From the NCBI GenBank assembly GCA_029777755.1, contig JAKORQ010000539.1, forward strand, positions 1 through 7,753: a DNA stretch of 7,753 bases, given 5' to 3'. Made by a program: the position numbers and the translations under genes. The notes below the pieces were generated by a model. It had not been told where the DNA came from. It made no database searches and saw nothing but the letters and a program-made list of their open reading frames with translations. This document shows, in pieces, positions 1 through 5,912 of the stretch; position 1 is the first letter of the stretch; every line of letters starts with the position of its first letter. The stretch comes from Planctomycetota bacterium (GTDB taxonomy: Bacteria > Planctomycetota > Phycisphaerae > Tepidisphaerales > Tepidisphaeraceae).

Positions 1-1376
1 AAAAGTTGCTGGCAGATAAGCAGGACATGCTCTCGCGCGTCTGGGTGCAGACGCCCGACGAGAAGATCAATCGCCTGGTGAACATCTGGGCCAAGCAGCA
101 GATCCAGCTCTGCGTGGAGTTCGGCCGCGATGGCGCTCGCGGCTTCCGCGACACGCTCCAGGATGCCTGGGGCATCTTGCCGTTCAATGCTCCGCTGGCG
201 AAGGCCAAGATCAAGGAGACACTCGCACATCAGCACAGCGATGGCCACGGCGTGCGCGGCTGGCTGCCGCTTCAGCCGCATCACTACTCCGACGGCCCGG
301 CGTGGATCACGCCCACGATCGCGGCCTATCTGAAGGAAACCGGCGACGTCGGTCTGCTCGACGAAGTTGTGCCGTACCTCGACAAGGGCGAGGCCACCGT
401 CAAGGAGCACATGCTCCAGGGTGCGCGGCATCTGAGCGAGGATGTGGGCGTCCACGGCCTGGTGCTGGCCCACGAGGGCGACTGGAACGATTCGCTCAAC
501 TGGATGGGTAAGCGCGGCAAGGGCGAGAGCGTCTGGACCAGCATGGCGCTCTACTACAGCCTGGTCCTGCTGCAGGAGATGGCTCGCGAGGTCTTCAACG
601 ATCCCGCCCTAGAGGAGGAGATGAAGCAGCGTGCCGCCCGTATCAAGGATGCCATCGACAAGCATGCCTGGGACGGCAACTGGTATCTCGCCGGCTACAG
701 CGATTTCGGCAACCCCGTGGGCTCGGCCAGTAACAAGGAAGGCAGGGTCTATCTTAACACCCAGACATGGGCGGTCCTTACCGGCCTCGCCCAGGGCGAG
801 CGCAAGGAGAAGTGCTTGAAGGCCGTCGACACCATGCTGGAGTCCGATCACGGCTCGCTGACCCTCTGGCCGGCGTATACCGCCCGCGATGAAAACGTCG
901 GCCGCGTGACCATGCTGCTGCCGGGCATGTATGAGAACTGCACGCCATATTGCCATGGCACGGCATTTAAGATAGTGGCCGACCTGTCGGCCGGGCGAGC
1001 CGACGAGGCCCTGCGCAGCTATCACAAGGTGATGCCCGACAACGACGCACATCCCTCGTCGGTGTCAGGTTGTGAGCCGTACGCCTTCACCAACCAGTAC
1101 CTTGGCCCGGACAACGGCCGGGCCGGCGACTCGATCAGCGGCTGGATCACCGGCACGGCCGGCTGGATGTTCCGTGCCGTGGTCGAGTACTTCTGCGGCA
1201 TCCAGCCCGGCTACAAGGGCCTGGCGATCAATCCCTGCCTGCCCAGCAACTGGAACGAGGTCTCGGTGAAGCGCCAGCTTCGCGGCAAGACCTACGACAT
1301 CCACGTAAAGCGCGCCGGCGACGGGTACGACATCACCGTCAACGGCCAACCCTACACAGGCGAGATCACGTACTGA
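1..1376 (+). CDS. GH94-family glycoside phosphorylase (cellobiose/chitobiose phosphorylase-like), C-terminal part
   Basis: The gene is cut by the left edge. The frame is open from base 3 and ends at TGA 1374-1376, giving about 457 residues against roughly 800 for full-length family members, so the N-terminal beta-sandwich is missing. GH94 enzymes reversibly split beta-linked disaccharides or oligosaccharides with phosphate, releasing a sugar 1-phosphate; most are cytoplasmic. Visible signatures are the (alpha/alpha)6-barrel motif GARGFRDTLQD, then HGVRGWLPLQPHHYSDGPAW, the catalytic segment EGDWNDSLNWMG at about 474-509 (the DWND motif carries the general-acid Asp), GKGESVW, and the C-terminal EPYAF...GWITGTAGWMFR and GLAINPCLPSNW segments that usually shape the phosphate and sugar sites. 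I cannot tell cellobiose, chitobiose, laminaribiose or cellobionate specificity from this part. A strong hairpin 20 bp after the stop suggests it ends its transcription unit. Family assignment is firm; substrate is open. Confidence 0.93.
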   Translation, partial: KLLADKQDMLSRVWVQTPDEKINRLVNIWAKQQIQLCVEFGRDGARGFRDTLQDAWGILPFNAPLAKAKIKETLAHQHSDGHGVRGWLPLQPHHYSDGPAWITPTIAAYLKETGDVGLLDEVVPYLDKGEATVKEHMLQGARHLSEDVGVHGLVLAHEGDWNDSLNWMGKRGKGESVWTSMALYYSLVLLQEMAREVFNDPALEEEMKQRAARIKDAIDKHAWDGNWYLAGYSDFGNPVGSASNKEGRVYLNTQTWAVLTGLAQGERKEKCLKAVDTMLESDHGSLTLWPAYTARDENVGRVTMLLPGMYENCTPYCHGTAFKIVADLSAGRADEALRSYHKVMPDNDAHPSSVSGCEPYAFTNQYLGPDNGRAGDSISGWITGTAGWMFRAVVEYFCGIQPGYKGLAINPCLPSNWNEVSVKRQLRGKTYDIHVKRAGDGYDITVNGQPYTGEITY

Positions 1377-1396
1377 TCCATATGCCTGACCAAACA

Positions 1397-1429
1397 GCAC
1401 GAGGCGGCGCAACCAGCGCCGCCTCGTGC
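1397..1429 (+). terminator. Intrinsic terminator-like hairpin after the GH94 gene
   Basis: A perfect 14-bp inverted repeat (1397-1410 with 1416-1429) closes a 5-nt AACCA loop and starts 20 bp after the GH94 stop codon. The stem is very GC-rich and is followed by CTATCTTTCG, a weak T-rich tail. Position and stem strength fit a Rho-independent terminator; the short T-tract means it could partly act as a 3'-end stabiliser instead. Confidence 0.75.
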
Positions 1430-1661
1430 CTATCTTTCGTAGCCGTTCTTCCGGGGCCTGGGTGTTGAGAGCTGTATTGTCATCCGAGTGCGGATGGATG
1501 TTCTCGCATGTCCAAGTCACAGTCTTGCGAATGGGCGGCTGAGGGATAGTGTTGCTATGCTGGATGGGTATCAAGGGGCAAGCTTGGTCTTGCCCCTATC
1601 CACCGTTGCAGCGTAGCTATCCCTGCAATACAGTCTAACCTCCATACACACGAAGGCACCC
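1430..1661 (+). promoter_or_regulatory. Upstream region of metG with small hairpins
   Basis: This noncoding stretch must hold the metG promoter, but I find no -35/-10 pair with good spacing. TTGCGA (1525-1530) and TATGCT (1556-1561) are 25 bp apart, too far for a sigma-70 promoter. Two hairpins are visible: CATCCG/CGGATG (1481-1496, tetraloop AGTG), and a 9-bp stem AGGGGCAAG/CTTGCCCCT (1574-1597, 6-nt loop) about 65 nt before the metG start. A ribosome-binding site GAAGG (1652-1656) sits 5 nt before the ATG. No T-box-like or SAM-riboswitch-like organisation is evident by eye. Confidence 0.4.
1574..1597 (+). other. 9-bp inverted repeat in the metG leader
   Basis: AGGGGCAAG (1574-1582) pairs perfectly with CTTGCCCCT (1589-1597) around the loop CTTGGT. 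There is no T-tract on the plus strand, so it is unlikely to be a plain terminator. It could be a leader-RNA structure or a protein-binding palindrome. The inverted repeat is certain; its role is not. Confidence 0.45.
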
Positions 1662-3203
1662 ATGAATAAGACGTACTACATCACGACACCGATCTACTAC
1701 CCCAATGGCGAGCCGCACCTGGGGCATGCTTACTGCACCGTCTGCACTGATGTGCTGGCGCGGTTTCATAAGCTTTGCGGCGAGGATGTTCATTTCCTCA
1801 CCGGTACGGATGAGCACGGTATAAAGATGGTGAAGACGGCCGCCCAGCTTGGGACTGAGCCCAGGGCGCTGGCCGACAAGAATGCCCAGGTCTTCCGTGA
1901 GCTTTGGCAGGAGATTGGCATCTGCAATACGGACTTCATCCGCACCACAGAACAGCGGCATCGTGAGTCGGTGCAGGAGATCATCCGCCGGATGGTTGCC
2001 AGGGATGACATTTATCTGGGCTCCTACGAAGGCTGGTATGACGAGGGCCAGGAGGAGTTCGTCACCGAGACCGAGGCCAAGAACAACGACTACAGAAGCC
2101 CCATCTCCGGCCGGCCGCTGGTGCGCTACAAGGAAAACAGCTACTTCTTCCGCCTGGGCAAGTATGTGCCGCAGGTGCTTAAGTACATCGAGGAGCATCC
2201 CGACTTCGTCCAGCCCGAGAGCCGGCGCAATGAAGTGATCAGCAAGCTCAGGGCGGGTGTGGATGACCTGTCCATCAGCCGCGCGACACTCAAGTGGGGC
2301 ATTCCGCTGCCAAATGATCCTGAGCATGTTGTCTACGTCTGGATGGATGCTCTCTCCAACTACATCACCGCGCTGGGCTACGGGTCTGGTGATGATTCGC
2401 TGTATCGCAAATATTGGCCGGGCGTGCACATCATCGGCAAGGAGATCCTCTGGTTCCACGCGGTCTATTGGCCGGCCATGCTGATGTCGCTGGGCGAGCC
2501 GTTGCCGAAGCAGATTTTTGCCCACGGCTGGTGGACCAGCGAAGGCAAGAAGATGAGCAAGTCGATGGGCAACTTCATCGACATGCAGAAGCTGCGCGAC
2601 GTGGCCGGGACCTACGGCCAGGACGCACTCCGCTATTACATGGTTCGCGCGGCCAGCTTCGGCTCAGACCTGGACTGGACCGAGGCCGATTTCAACAAGA
2701 GTTTCAACGAACTGGCCAACGTGCTGGGCAACTGCCTGAACCGCACGATCAAGATGATCGGCAAGTATCGCGAGGGCAAAGTGCCTGATTCGCAGGGGGC
2801 TCTTGAGGCGATCGACCAGGCGCTGGTGGAAAAGACCAACAAGCTCGCCGACGAGGTGCGCAAGGCGTATCTGGAGTATGACCTCCAGGCGGCCGCGATG
2901 CTGCCGATTGAGCTGGCGCGGCAGACCAATGGCTACATCGACGCCACTGAGCCGTTCAAGCTCGCAAAGGACCCGGAGAAGGCGCAGCGGCTCTCAACCG
3001 TGCTCAACCTTTCCGCTCAGGCGATCATGAAGGCGCTGGTTTCGCTGATCCCCGTGCTGCCCAGCAAGGCGGTGGAGGGGCTGGCGCAGCTCAACGTCAG
3101 TATCGAGGGGAAGACGTTTGATGAACTGATGGGCGCCACTCTACCGGCCGGACATCAGCTTGGCGAAGGTAAGCCGCTGTTCCCGAAGCTGGAGCGCAAG
3201 TAG
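1662..3203 (+). CDS. metG: Methionyl-tRNA synthetase
   Basis: This cytoplasmic class I aminoacyl-tRNA synthetase charges initiator and elongator tRNA-Met using ATP and methionine. The N-terminal Rossmann fold has the HIGH-type motif PNGEPHLGH (HLGH at residues 19-22), followed by FLTGTDEHGIK. The connective insertion around residues 120-160 (YEGWYDEGQEEFVTE) lacks the Cys clusters of zinc-knuckle MetRS, so this is the zinc-less type. WMDALSNYITALG and the KMSKS loop (residues 297-301, in EGKKMSKSMGN) complete the catalytic core. The anticodon-binding helical domain begins near residue 340 and contains the conserved LGNCLNR (355-361). At 513 aa the protein ends after this domain; the C-terminal Trbp111/EMAP-like tRNA-binding domain of many ~650-aa bacterial MetRS is absent. 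The start is supported by GAAGG 5 nt upstream and by the MNKTYYITTPIYYPNG opening, which fits the family. The next gene begins 23 bp downstream, suggesting cotranscription. Confidence 0.97.
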   Translation: MNKTYYITTPIYYPNGEPHLGHAYCTVCTDVLARFHKLCGEDVHFLTGTDEHGIKMVKTAAQLGTEPRALADKNAQVFRELWQEIGICNTDFIRTTEQRHRESVQEIIRRMVARDDIYLGSYEGWYDEGQEEFVTETEAKNNDYRSPISGRPLVRYKENSYFFRLGKYVPQVLKYIEEHPDFVQPESRRNEVISKLRAGVDDLSISRATLKWGIPLPNDPEHVVYVWMDALSNYITALGYGSGDDSLYRKYWPGVHIIGKEILWFHAVYWPAMLMSLGEPLPKQIFAHGWWTSEGKKMSKSMGNFIDMQKLRDVAGTYGQDALRYYMVRAASFGSDLDWTEADFNKSFNELANVLGNCLNRTIKMIGKYREGKVPDSQGALEAIDQALVEKTNKLADEVRKAYLEYDLQAAAMLPIELARQTNGYIDATEPFKLAKDPEKAQRLSTVLNLSAQAIMKALVSLIPVLPSKAVEGLAQLNVSIEGKTFDELMGATLPAGHQLGEGKPLFPKLERK

Positions 3204-3215
3204 ACGCGAGTGTGC

Positions 3216-3221
3216 GGGAGG
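3216..3221 (+). promoter_or_regulatory. Ribosome-binding site deciding the GTG start at 3227
   Basis: GGGAGG lies 5 nt before the GTG at 3227. The alternative in-frame GTG at 3212 has no comparable upstream site, and starting there would place this motif inside the coding sequence. The downstream GTG is therefore preferred. Confidence 0.7.
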
Positions 3222-3226
3222 CACCT

Positions 3227-3712
3227 GTGAAAAGTTACGAAGTGATCCGCCAGGCGGTGGATGAGCCGGGGGTGAAGCGGGTGGCCGCCGAGCTGCGCGT
3301 CTCGCCGGCGCTGGTATACAAGTGGTGTGAGCCACCGGCCAATGAAGCCGACCCGGACCAGTCCGGGGCACGCAATCCACTGGATCGCGTGCGCGACATG
3401 TACCTGATCACCCGGGACATCATGCTCGTTCGCTGGCTGTGCAACGAGGCGGGCGGATTCTTCGTGCCCAACCCGGTTGCCGACCTGCACAAGACCAACG
3501 AGGTATTGATCTTCGATCGCACGCGGCGGCTGATGCGCGAGTTCTCCGATCTGCTTGATGCCGTGCATGAGTCGATGGCGGATGATTCGGCGGTCGACCC
3601 GGAGGAAGCGGATGAGATTCGCCAGAAGTGGGAGGACCTGAAGGCGACAGCCGAAGAGTTCGTCATCGCCTGCGAAAAGGGGCACTATCACCTTAACAAG
3701 AGTGGTGAATAG
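3227..3712 (+). CDS. Phage regulatory protein CII-like helix-turn-helix protein
   Basis: A 161-aa predicted DNA-binding protein. The N-terminus (residues 4-35, YEVIRQAVDEPGVKRVAAEL followed by RVSPALVYKWCE) reads as a helix-turn-helix: helix 16-23, a turn at RVS, recognition helix about 26-35. A linker and the segments ARNPLDRVRDMY (48-59) and LVRWLCNEAGGFFVPNP (67-83) follow. This pattern resembles the phage regulatory protein CII-like family as I remember it; I could not check by search. The C-terminal half (about 95-150) is acidic and helical, perhaps for oligomerisation. It starts 23 bp after metG and may be cotranscribed. No phage structural, integrase or lysis genes are nearby, so it looks like a resident cellular regulator rather than part of a prophage. 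The GTG start is chosen by the GGGAGG site. Targets are unknown; HTH assignment is fairly sure, family name moderately so. Confidence 0.75.
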   Translation: MKSYEVIRQAVDEPGVKRVAAELRVSPALVYKWCEPPANEADPDQSGARNPLDRVRDMYLITRDIMLVRWLCNEAGGFFVPNPVADLHKTNEVLIFDRTRRLMREFSDLLDAVHESMADDSAVDPEEADEIRQKWEDLKATAEEFVIACEKGHYHLNKSGE

Positions 3713-3745
3713 CACTTACGGCCTTTCCCATTTTAAGTGGCTTTT
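3711..3745 (+). terminator. Weak candidate terminator after the HTH gene
   Basis: AGCACTTA (3711-3718) can pair with TAAGTGGCT (3734-3742) with one bulged G, followed at once by TTTT. The loop is long (15 nt) and the stem is AT-rich, so this is only a weak candidate. If real it would partly separate the next small gene from the metG unit. Confidence 0.25.
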
Positions 3746-3784
3746 CATCACCCCATCAGCAATAGAATGGGTTGGTGAACAAGT

Positions 3785-3790
3785 GGGAGG
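3785..3790 (+). promoter_or_regulatory. Ribosome-binding site deciding the ATG start at 3796
   Basis: GGGAGG followed by GGCCT precedes the ATG at 3796 by 5 nt. The longer reading from TTG 3772 would make this motif coding, so the ATG is preferred. Confidence 0.65.
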
Positions 3791-3795
3791 GGCCT

Positions 3796-4053
3796 ATGGC
3801 CGCAAAGAGACATCCATACTACAAATTCCCCGTCGTGGTGTACAAGGACAACCCGCCGGCGACGGGGAGTGATGGCAGGCTTGCCCGATATCGCATCGAG
3901 ACAGTGGAAGGGGACAACTTCTTTCTGCCGAACTTTCGGCAGGTGATGAAGTTTCTGCAGTACCACGGTTGTTACGGGGTGCGCGAGGATGAGATGGTGG
4001 AGATGCGGCGGGCCCGCCCGGGGGAGGGACGTCCGACCGCGCGTGGCCAGTAG
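3796..4053 (+). CDS. Small protein of unknown function (85 aa)
   Basis: I do not recognise this protein. It begins MAAKRHPYYKFPVVVYKDNP and looks like a small alpha/beta domain: beta-prone stretches (FPVVVYKD, ARYRIETVEGDNFFLP), then a helix-prone stretch (NFRQVMKFLQYHGCYG), then a basic Arg/Pro/Gly-rich tail of about 15 residues ending RPTARGQ. One Cys, no signal peptide and no membrane segment, so probably cytoplasmic. A good ribosome-binding site, an ATG start and a strong terminator 24 bp after the stop support a real gene. It lies 83 bp after the HTH gene on the same strand and may be cotranscribed with it. The basic tail could contact nucleic acid, but that is speculation. Confidence 0.65.
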   Translation: MAAKRHPYYKFPVVVYKDNPPATGSDGRLARYRIETVEGDNFFLPNFRQVMKFLQYHGCYGVREDEMVEMRRARPGEGRPTARGQ

Positions 4054-4076
4054 AACGTTCATCGCGCAGAAAAGGA

Positions 4077-4106
4077 AAAGCCCGCGGGAATTTCTCCGCG
4101 GGCTTT
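4077..4106. terminator. Bidirectional intrinsic terminator between convergent genes
   Basis: A perfect 11-bp inverted repeat, AAAGCCCGCGG (4077-4087) and CCGCGGGCTTT (4096-4106), with an 8-nt loop, lies between the stop of the 85-aa gene (4053) and the stop of the minus-strand decarboxylase (4135). On the plus strand the tail is a short TTT. On the minus strand the stem is followed by CTTTTCCTTTTC, a better U-rich tail. The placement fits a shared terminator, probably stronger for the decarboxylase. Confidence 0.85.
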
Positions 4107-4134
4107 ACTATGCGCGTTTCCGGTTACTTGTGCT

Positions 4135-5364
4135 TCACACGACGATCACCTTAGCCGGAGGGATGCCGTTGAAGGTCAGGGCACTGGCACAGGAATAGGC
4201 CCCGATGTTCTGGACATAGACGATCGAGCCGACATCGAGCTCGGGAAGGTCCACCGACAGCGAGATGGTGTCGAAGGAGTCGCAGGTCGGGCCGGCGAGG
4301 ATCGAGGCAAACTTCTGCGTCTTCACCAGCGTGCGGAACTCGTACTTGGCGTGGTCGAACACCAGCCCGGAGAAGTCGCCGTACACGCCATCGTCCAGGT
4401 AATAGTAGTTCTTGTTGTTGCGGATCGATCGTCCGACAACGCGGGTGATGAGCATGCCGGCCGGGCCGACCAGGGCGCGCCCGGGTTCTGCGATGATCTC
4501 GATCGACTTTTCGAAGAGGCGATCCATCTCGCGGCGGAGCTTGGAGGCGAACGTCTCAATCTGGATGGTGTCATCCTTGAGGTGCCTGATGGGGAATCCG
4601 CCGCCGATGTCGATGACCTTGATATCAAGGCCGTGGCTCTTTGCCTCCTGGACGATGCGTGCGGTCTGCTCAAAGGCGCGCAGGTAGTTCTCGATATTGG
4701 TGCACTGCGAGCCTACATGGAAGCTGATGCCATCGGGCTTGAGCCCCAGGCTCTTTGCCTTCAGCAGCATGGGGACGATCTGGTCCTCATCTGCGCCAAA
4801 CTTCAGCGACAGCTCGACGATGCTCCCCAGATTGGAGACCTTCAGGCGGGCCAGCACGCGACAGCCGGGCGCATGCTCGGCGATCTTGTAAAGCTCCGGC
4901 TCGCTGTCGAAGGTGACGAAGTTGATCTTGTTCCTGCGGGCGAACTGCAGCGCCTCGGGGCGCTTAACGGTGTTGGCGAAGATGATGCGATCGGGAGAAA
5001 CTCCGCAGGAGAGAGCCAGGCGCATCTCGCCTTCGCTGGCACAGTCGAAGCTCCCGCCCAACTCGGCGAAGGTGCGGATTACATCAGGGTGCGGGTTGGC
5101 CTTGACCGCATAGAAGAGCTTCACGCGCGGCATGAGCCGGCGGAATGTCTTGTACTCGGTGATGAGGCTGTTCCTGTCCAGCACCATCAGCGGCGTGCCG
5201 TGCATGTCCACCAGGCGCCTGATGCGCTTGGGCAGTGGCAGCTTCATGATGGATGCCGGCGTTTTATGCACGCTGGCCGGCACGAATCTATTCTCGTCGA
5301 CGATTGGGATCTCGGGCGAAATGGATGCGGTCTGTGTTTTTCGTGCGTCCTGTTTCCTGCTCAA
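4135..5364 (-). CDS. Ornithine decarboxylase-family PLP enzyme (fold type III)
   Basis: This 409-aa protein has the alanine-racemase-like PLP barrel plus the C-terminal beta domain of the Orn/DAP/Arg decarboxylase group 2 family. The likely reaction is ornithine to putrescine in the cytoplasm, the entry to polyamine synthesis. Landmarks are FYAVKANPHPDV with the PLP-binding Lys88, SFHVGSQ (214-220), the phosphate-binding DIGGGFP (252-258), EPGR (293-296), DDGVYGDFSG (325-334), GPTCDSFDTI (358-367, Cys361-Asp362 matching the ODC catalytic pair) and AYSCASALTFNG (389-400). GPTCDS and DDGVYG match ornithine rather than diaminopimelate decarboxylases, which carry a CESGD-type motif. Dual lysine/ornithine use cannot be excluded. 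About 40 residues precede the conserved core. The start is TTG: an in-frame TAA lies two codons upstream, AGAGGT precedes the TTG, and the next ATG (Met40) has no visible ribosome-binding site. Convergent with the 85-aa gene and divergent from the secretin. Confidence 0.9.
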   Translation of the reverse strand: MSRKQDARKTQTASISPEIPIVDENRFVPASVHKTPASIMKLPLPKRIRRLVDMHGTPLMVLDRNSLITEYKTFRRLMPRVKLFYAVKANPHPDVIRTFAELGGSFDCASEGEMRLALSCGVSPDRIIFANTVKRPEALQFARRNKINFVTFDSEPELYKIAEHAPGCRVLARLKVSNLGSIVELSLKFGADEDQIVPMLLKAKSLGLKPDGISFHVGSQCTNIENYLRAFEQTARIVQEAKSHGLDIKVIDIGGGFPIRHLKDDTIQIETFASKLRREMDRLFEKSIEIIAEPGRALVGPAGMLITRVVGRSIRNNKNYYYLDDGVYGDFSGLVFDHAKYEFRTLVKTQKFASILAGPTCDSFDTISLSVDLPELDVGSIVYVQNIGAYSCASALTFNGIPPAKVIVV

Positions 5365-5372
5365 ATCAGGTT

Positions 5373-5378
5373 ACCTCT
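5373..5378 (-). promoter_or_regulatory. Ribosome-binding site supporting the TTG start of the decarboxylase
   Basis: On the minus strand AGAGGT lies 8 nt before the TTG at 5364. No similar motif precedes the internal ATG at 5247, so the longer TTG-started form is favoured. Confidence 0.6.
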
Positions 5379-5454
5379 TCCACCAAAGTACTGTTTGGGG
5401 CGGGAAAGTAGATCATAAAAGCCGCTCATCTGCAAAGATGATGCTGAAGCTATA

Positions 5455-5508
5455 CGTTGCGTCGGCCGTCGGGTTCCGGCCACCGCAGCACTGTGGACAT
5501 GCGCAACG
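5455..5508. other. Nested inverted repeat, possible leader RNA structure
   Basis: An outer 7-bp stem CGTTGCG (5455-5461) / CGCAACG (5502-5508) encloses an inner 5-bp hairpin GGCCG (5464-5468) / CGGCC (5477-5481). It lies 90-145 bp upstream of the decarboxylase start, so on the minus strand it could fold in that gene's 5' leader; it could equally be an operator. The pairings are exact, but short stems are common in GC-rich DNA. I cannot match it to a known riboswitch class. Confidence 0.3.
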
Positions 5509-5679
5509 CAAGGATGAGCACAAACCAGACAGACATGTCCGCTGCCGGGATGTTAAGGCAGGCAAGAGTGCGCTGCGGGGTGGGAAAAGTTGGGTAATTT
5601 ACGCAAGCTGCAGGTCAGCTAAGGCCGGGAATTCTCTGGACATAAATTGTTGAACTCGCTATTGTTCGAATCGGTAAGT

Positions 5680-5706
5680 CTTCCATCATGTTCTTGAGGA
5701 TGGAAG
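5680..5706. other. 8-bp inverted repeat in the divergent spacer
   Basis: CTTCCATC (5680-5687) and GATGGAAG (5699-5706) are perfect inverted repeats separated by 11 nt. The geometry suits a dimeric regulator site or a small hairpin. It lies about 205 bp upstream of the secretin start. Function is unproven. Confidence 0.35.
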
Positions 5707-5900
5707 CGGAGGGGAAGGGCCCGACCGGCCGAGTCACATCAGGTCGGAAGAGCCGAAGTGGCGGGCGCGCTGTGGAAATTAAAGAGCAGGGCGAGTGCCC
5801 CGTTCTCACTTTTTTTGACAACAGTGTTTTTACGCCGGCCGTCACAGCAGGGTCTTGCACAAGCGAGCCTCAAGTGTACCCGGCTTTCTAGTCTTACATG

Positions 5901-5907
5901 TAAGGAG
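5901..5907 (+). promoter_or_regulatory. Strong ribosome-binding site of the secretin gene
   Basis: TAAGGAG lies 5 nt before the ATG at 5913, the best Shine-Dalgarno match in the window. It fixes the start and implies efficient translation. Confidence 0.85.
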
Positions 5908-5912
5908 TCGCT

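Larger units (their letters stand above)
5365..5912. promoter_or_regulatory. 548-bp divergent spacer between the decarboxylase and secretin genes
   Basis: I see no convincing gene here; the short frames lack ribosome-binding sites and recognisable sequence. It must carry both divergent promoters. For the decarboxylase a -10-like TATGAT reads on the minus strand at 5417-5412, without a good -35. For the secretin, TTGACA (5815-5820) is a perfect -35 hexamer, but no -10 lies 16-18 bp downstream. Several inverted repeats occur: 5455-5508, 5680-5706, 5721-5747 (CCGACC/GGTCGG) and 5789-5800 (GGGC/GCCC), the last followed 9 nt later by a run of seven T. Confidence 0.5.

Noticed and set aside
1635..2525. 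296-aa minus-strand open frame opposite metG
   Set aside because: It lies antisense to well-conserved MetRS sequence and shows no recognisable domain.
3227..3712. Part of a prophage
   Set aside because: No integrase, structural, replication or lysis genes and no attachment-site repeats are seen; the neighbours are housekeeping genes.
3155..3715. 186-aa minus-strand open frame opposite the CII-like gene
   Set aside because: The plus-strand protein has a credible HTH, ribosome-binding site and operon position; the opposite frame has none of these.
4135..5364. Diaminopimelate decarboxylase (lysA) annotation
   Set aside because: The active-site segment is GPTCDSFD with DDGVYGDFSG, as in ornithine decarboxylases, not the CESGD-type motif of LysA.
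4351..5418. 355-aa plus-strand open frame opposite the decarboxylase
   Set aside because: The minus strand carries all the ODC motifs; this frame is a codon-bias shadow with no domain.
5815..5843. Sigma-70 promoter based on TTGACA at 5815
   Set aside because: The -35 hexamer is perfect, but the bases 16-18 bp downstream are GC-rich and do not resemble TATAAT, so I do not call a promoter.
5688..5891. Small plus-strand frame in the divergent spacer, possible leader peptide
   Set aside because: No ribosome-binding site matched to its start, no recognisable composition, and it spans the hairpin and T7 region.
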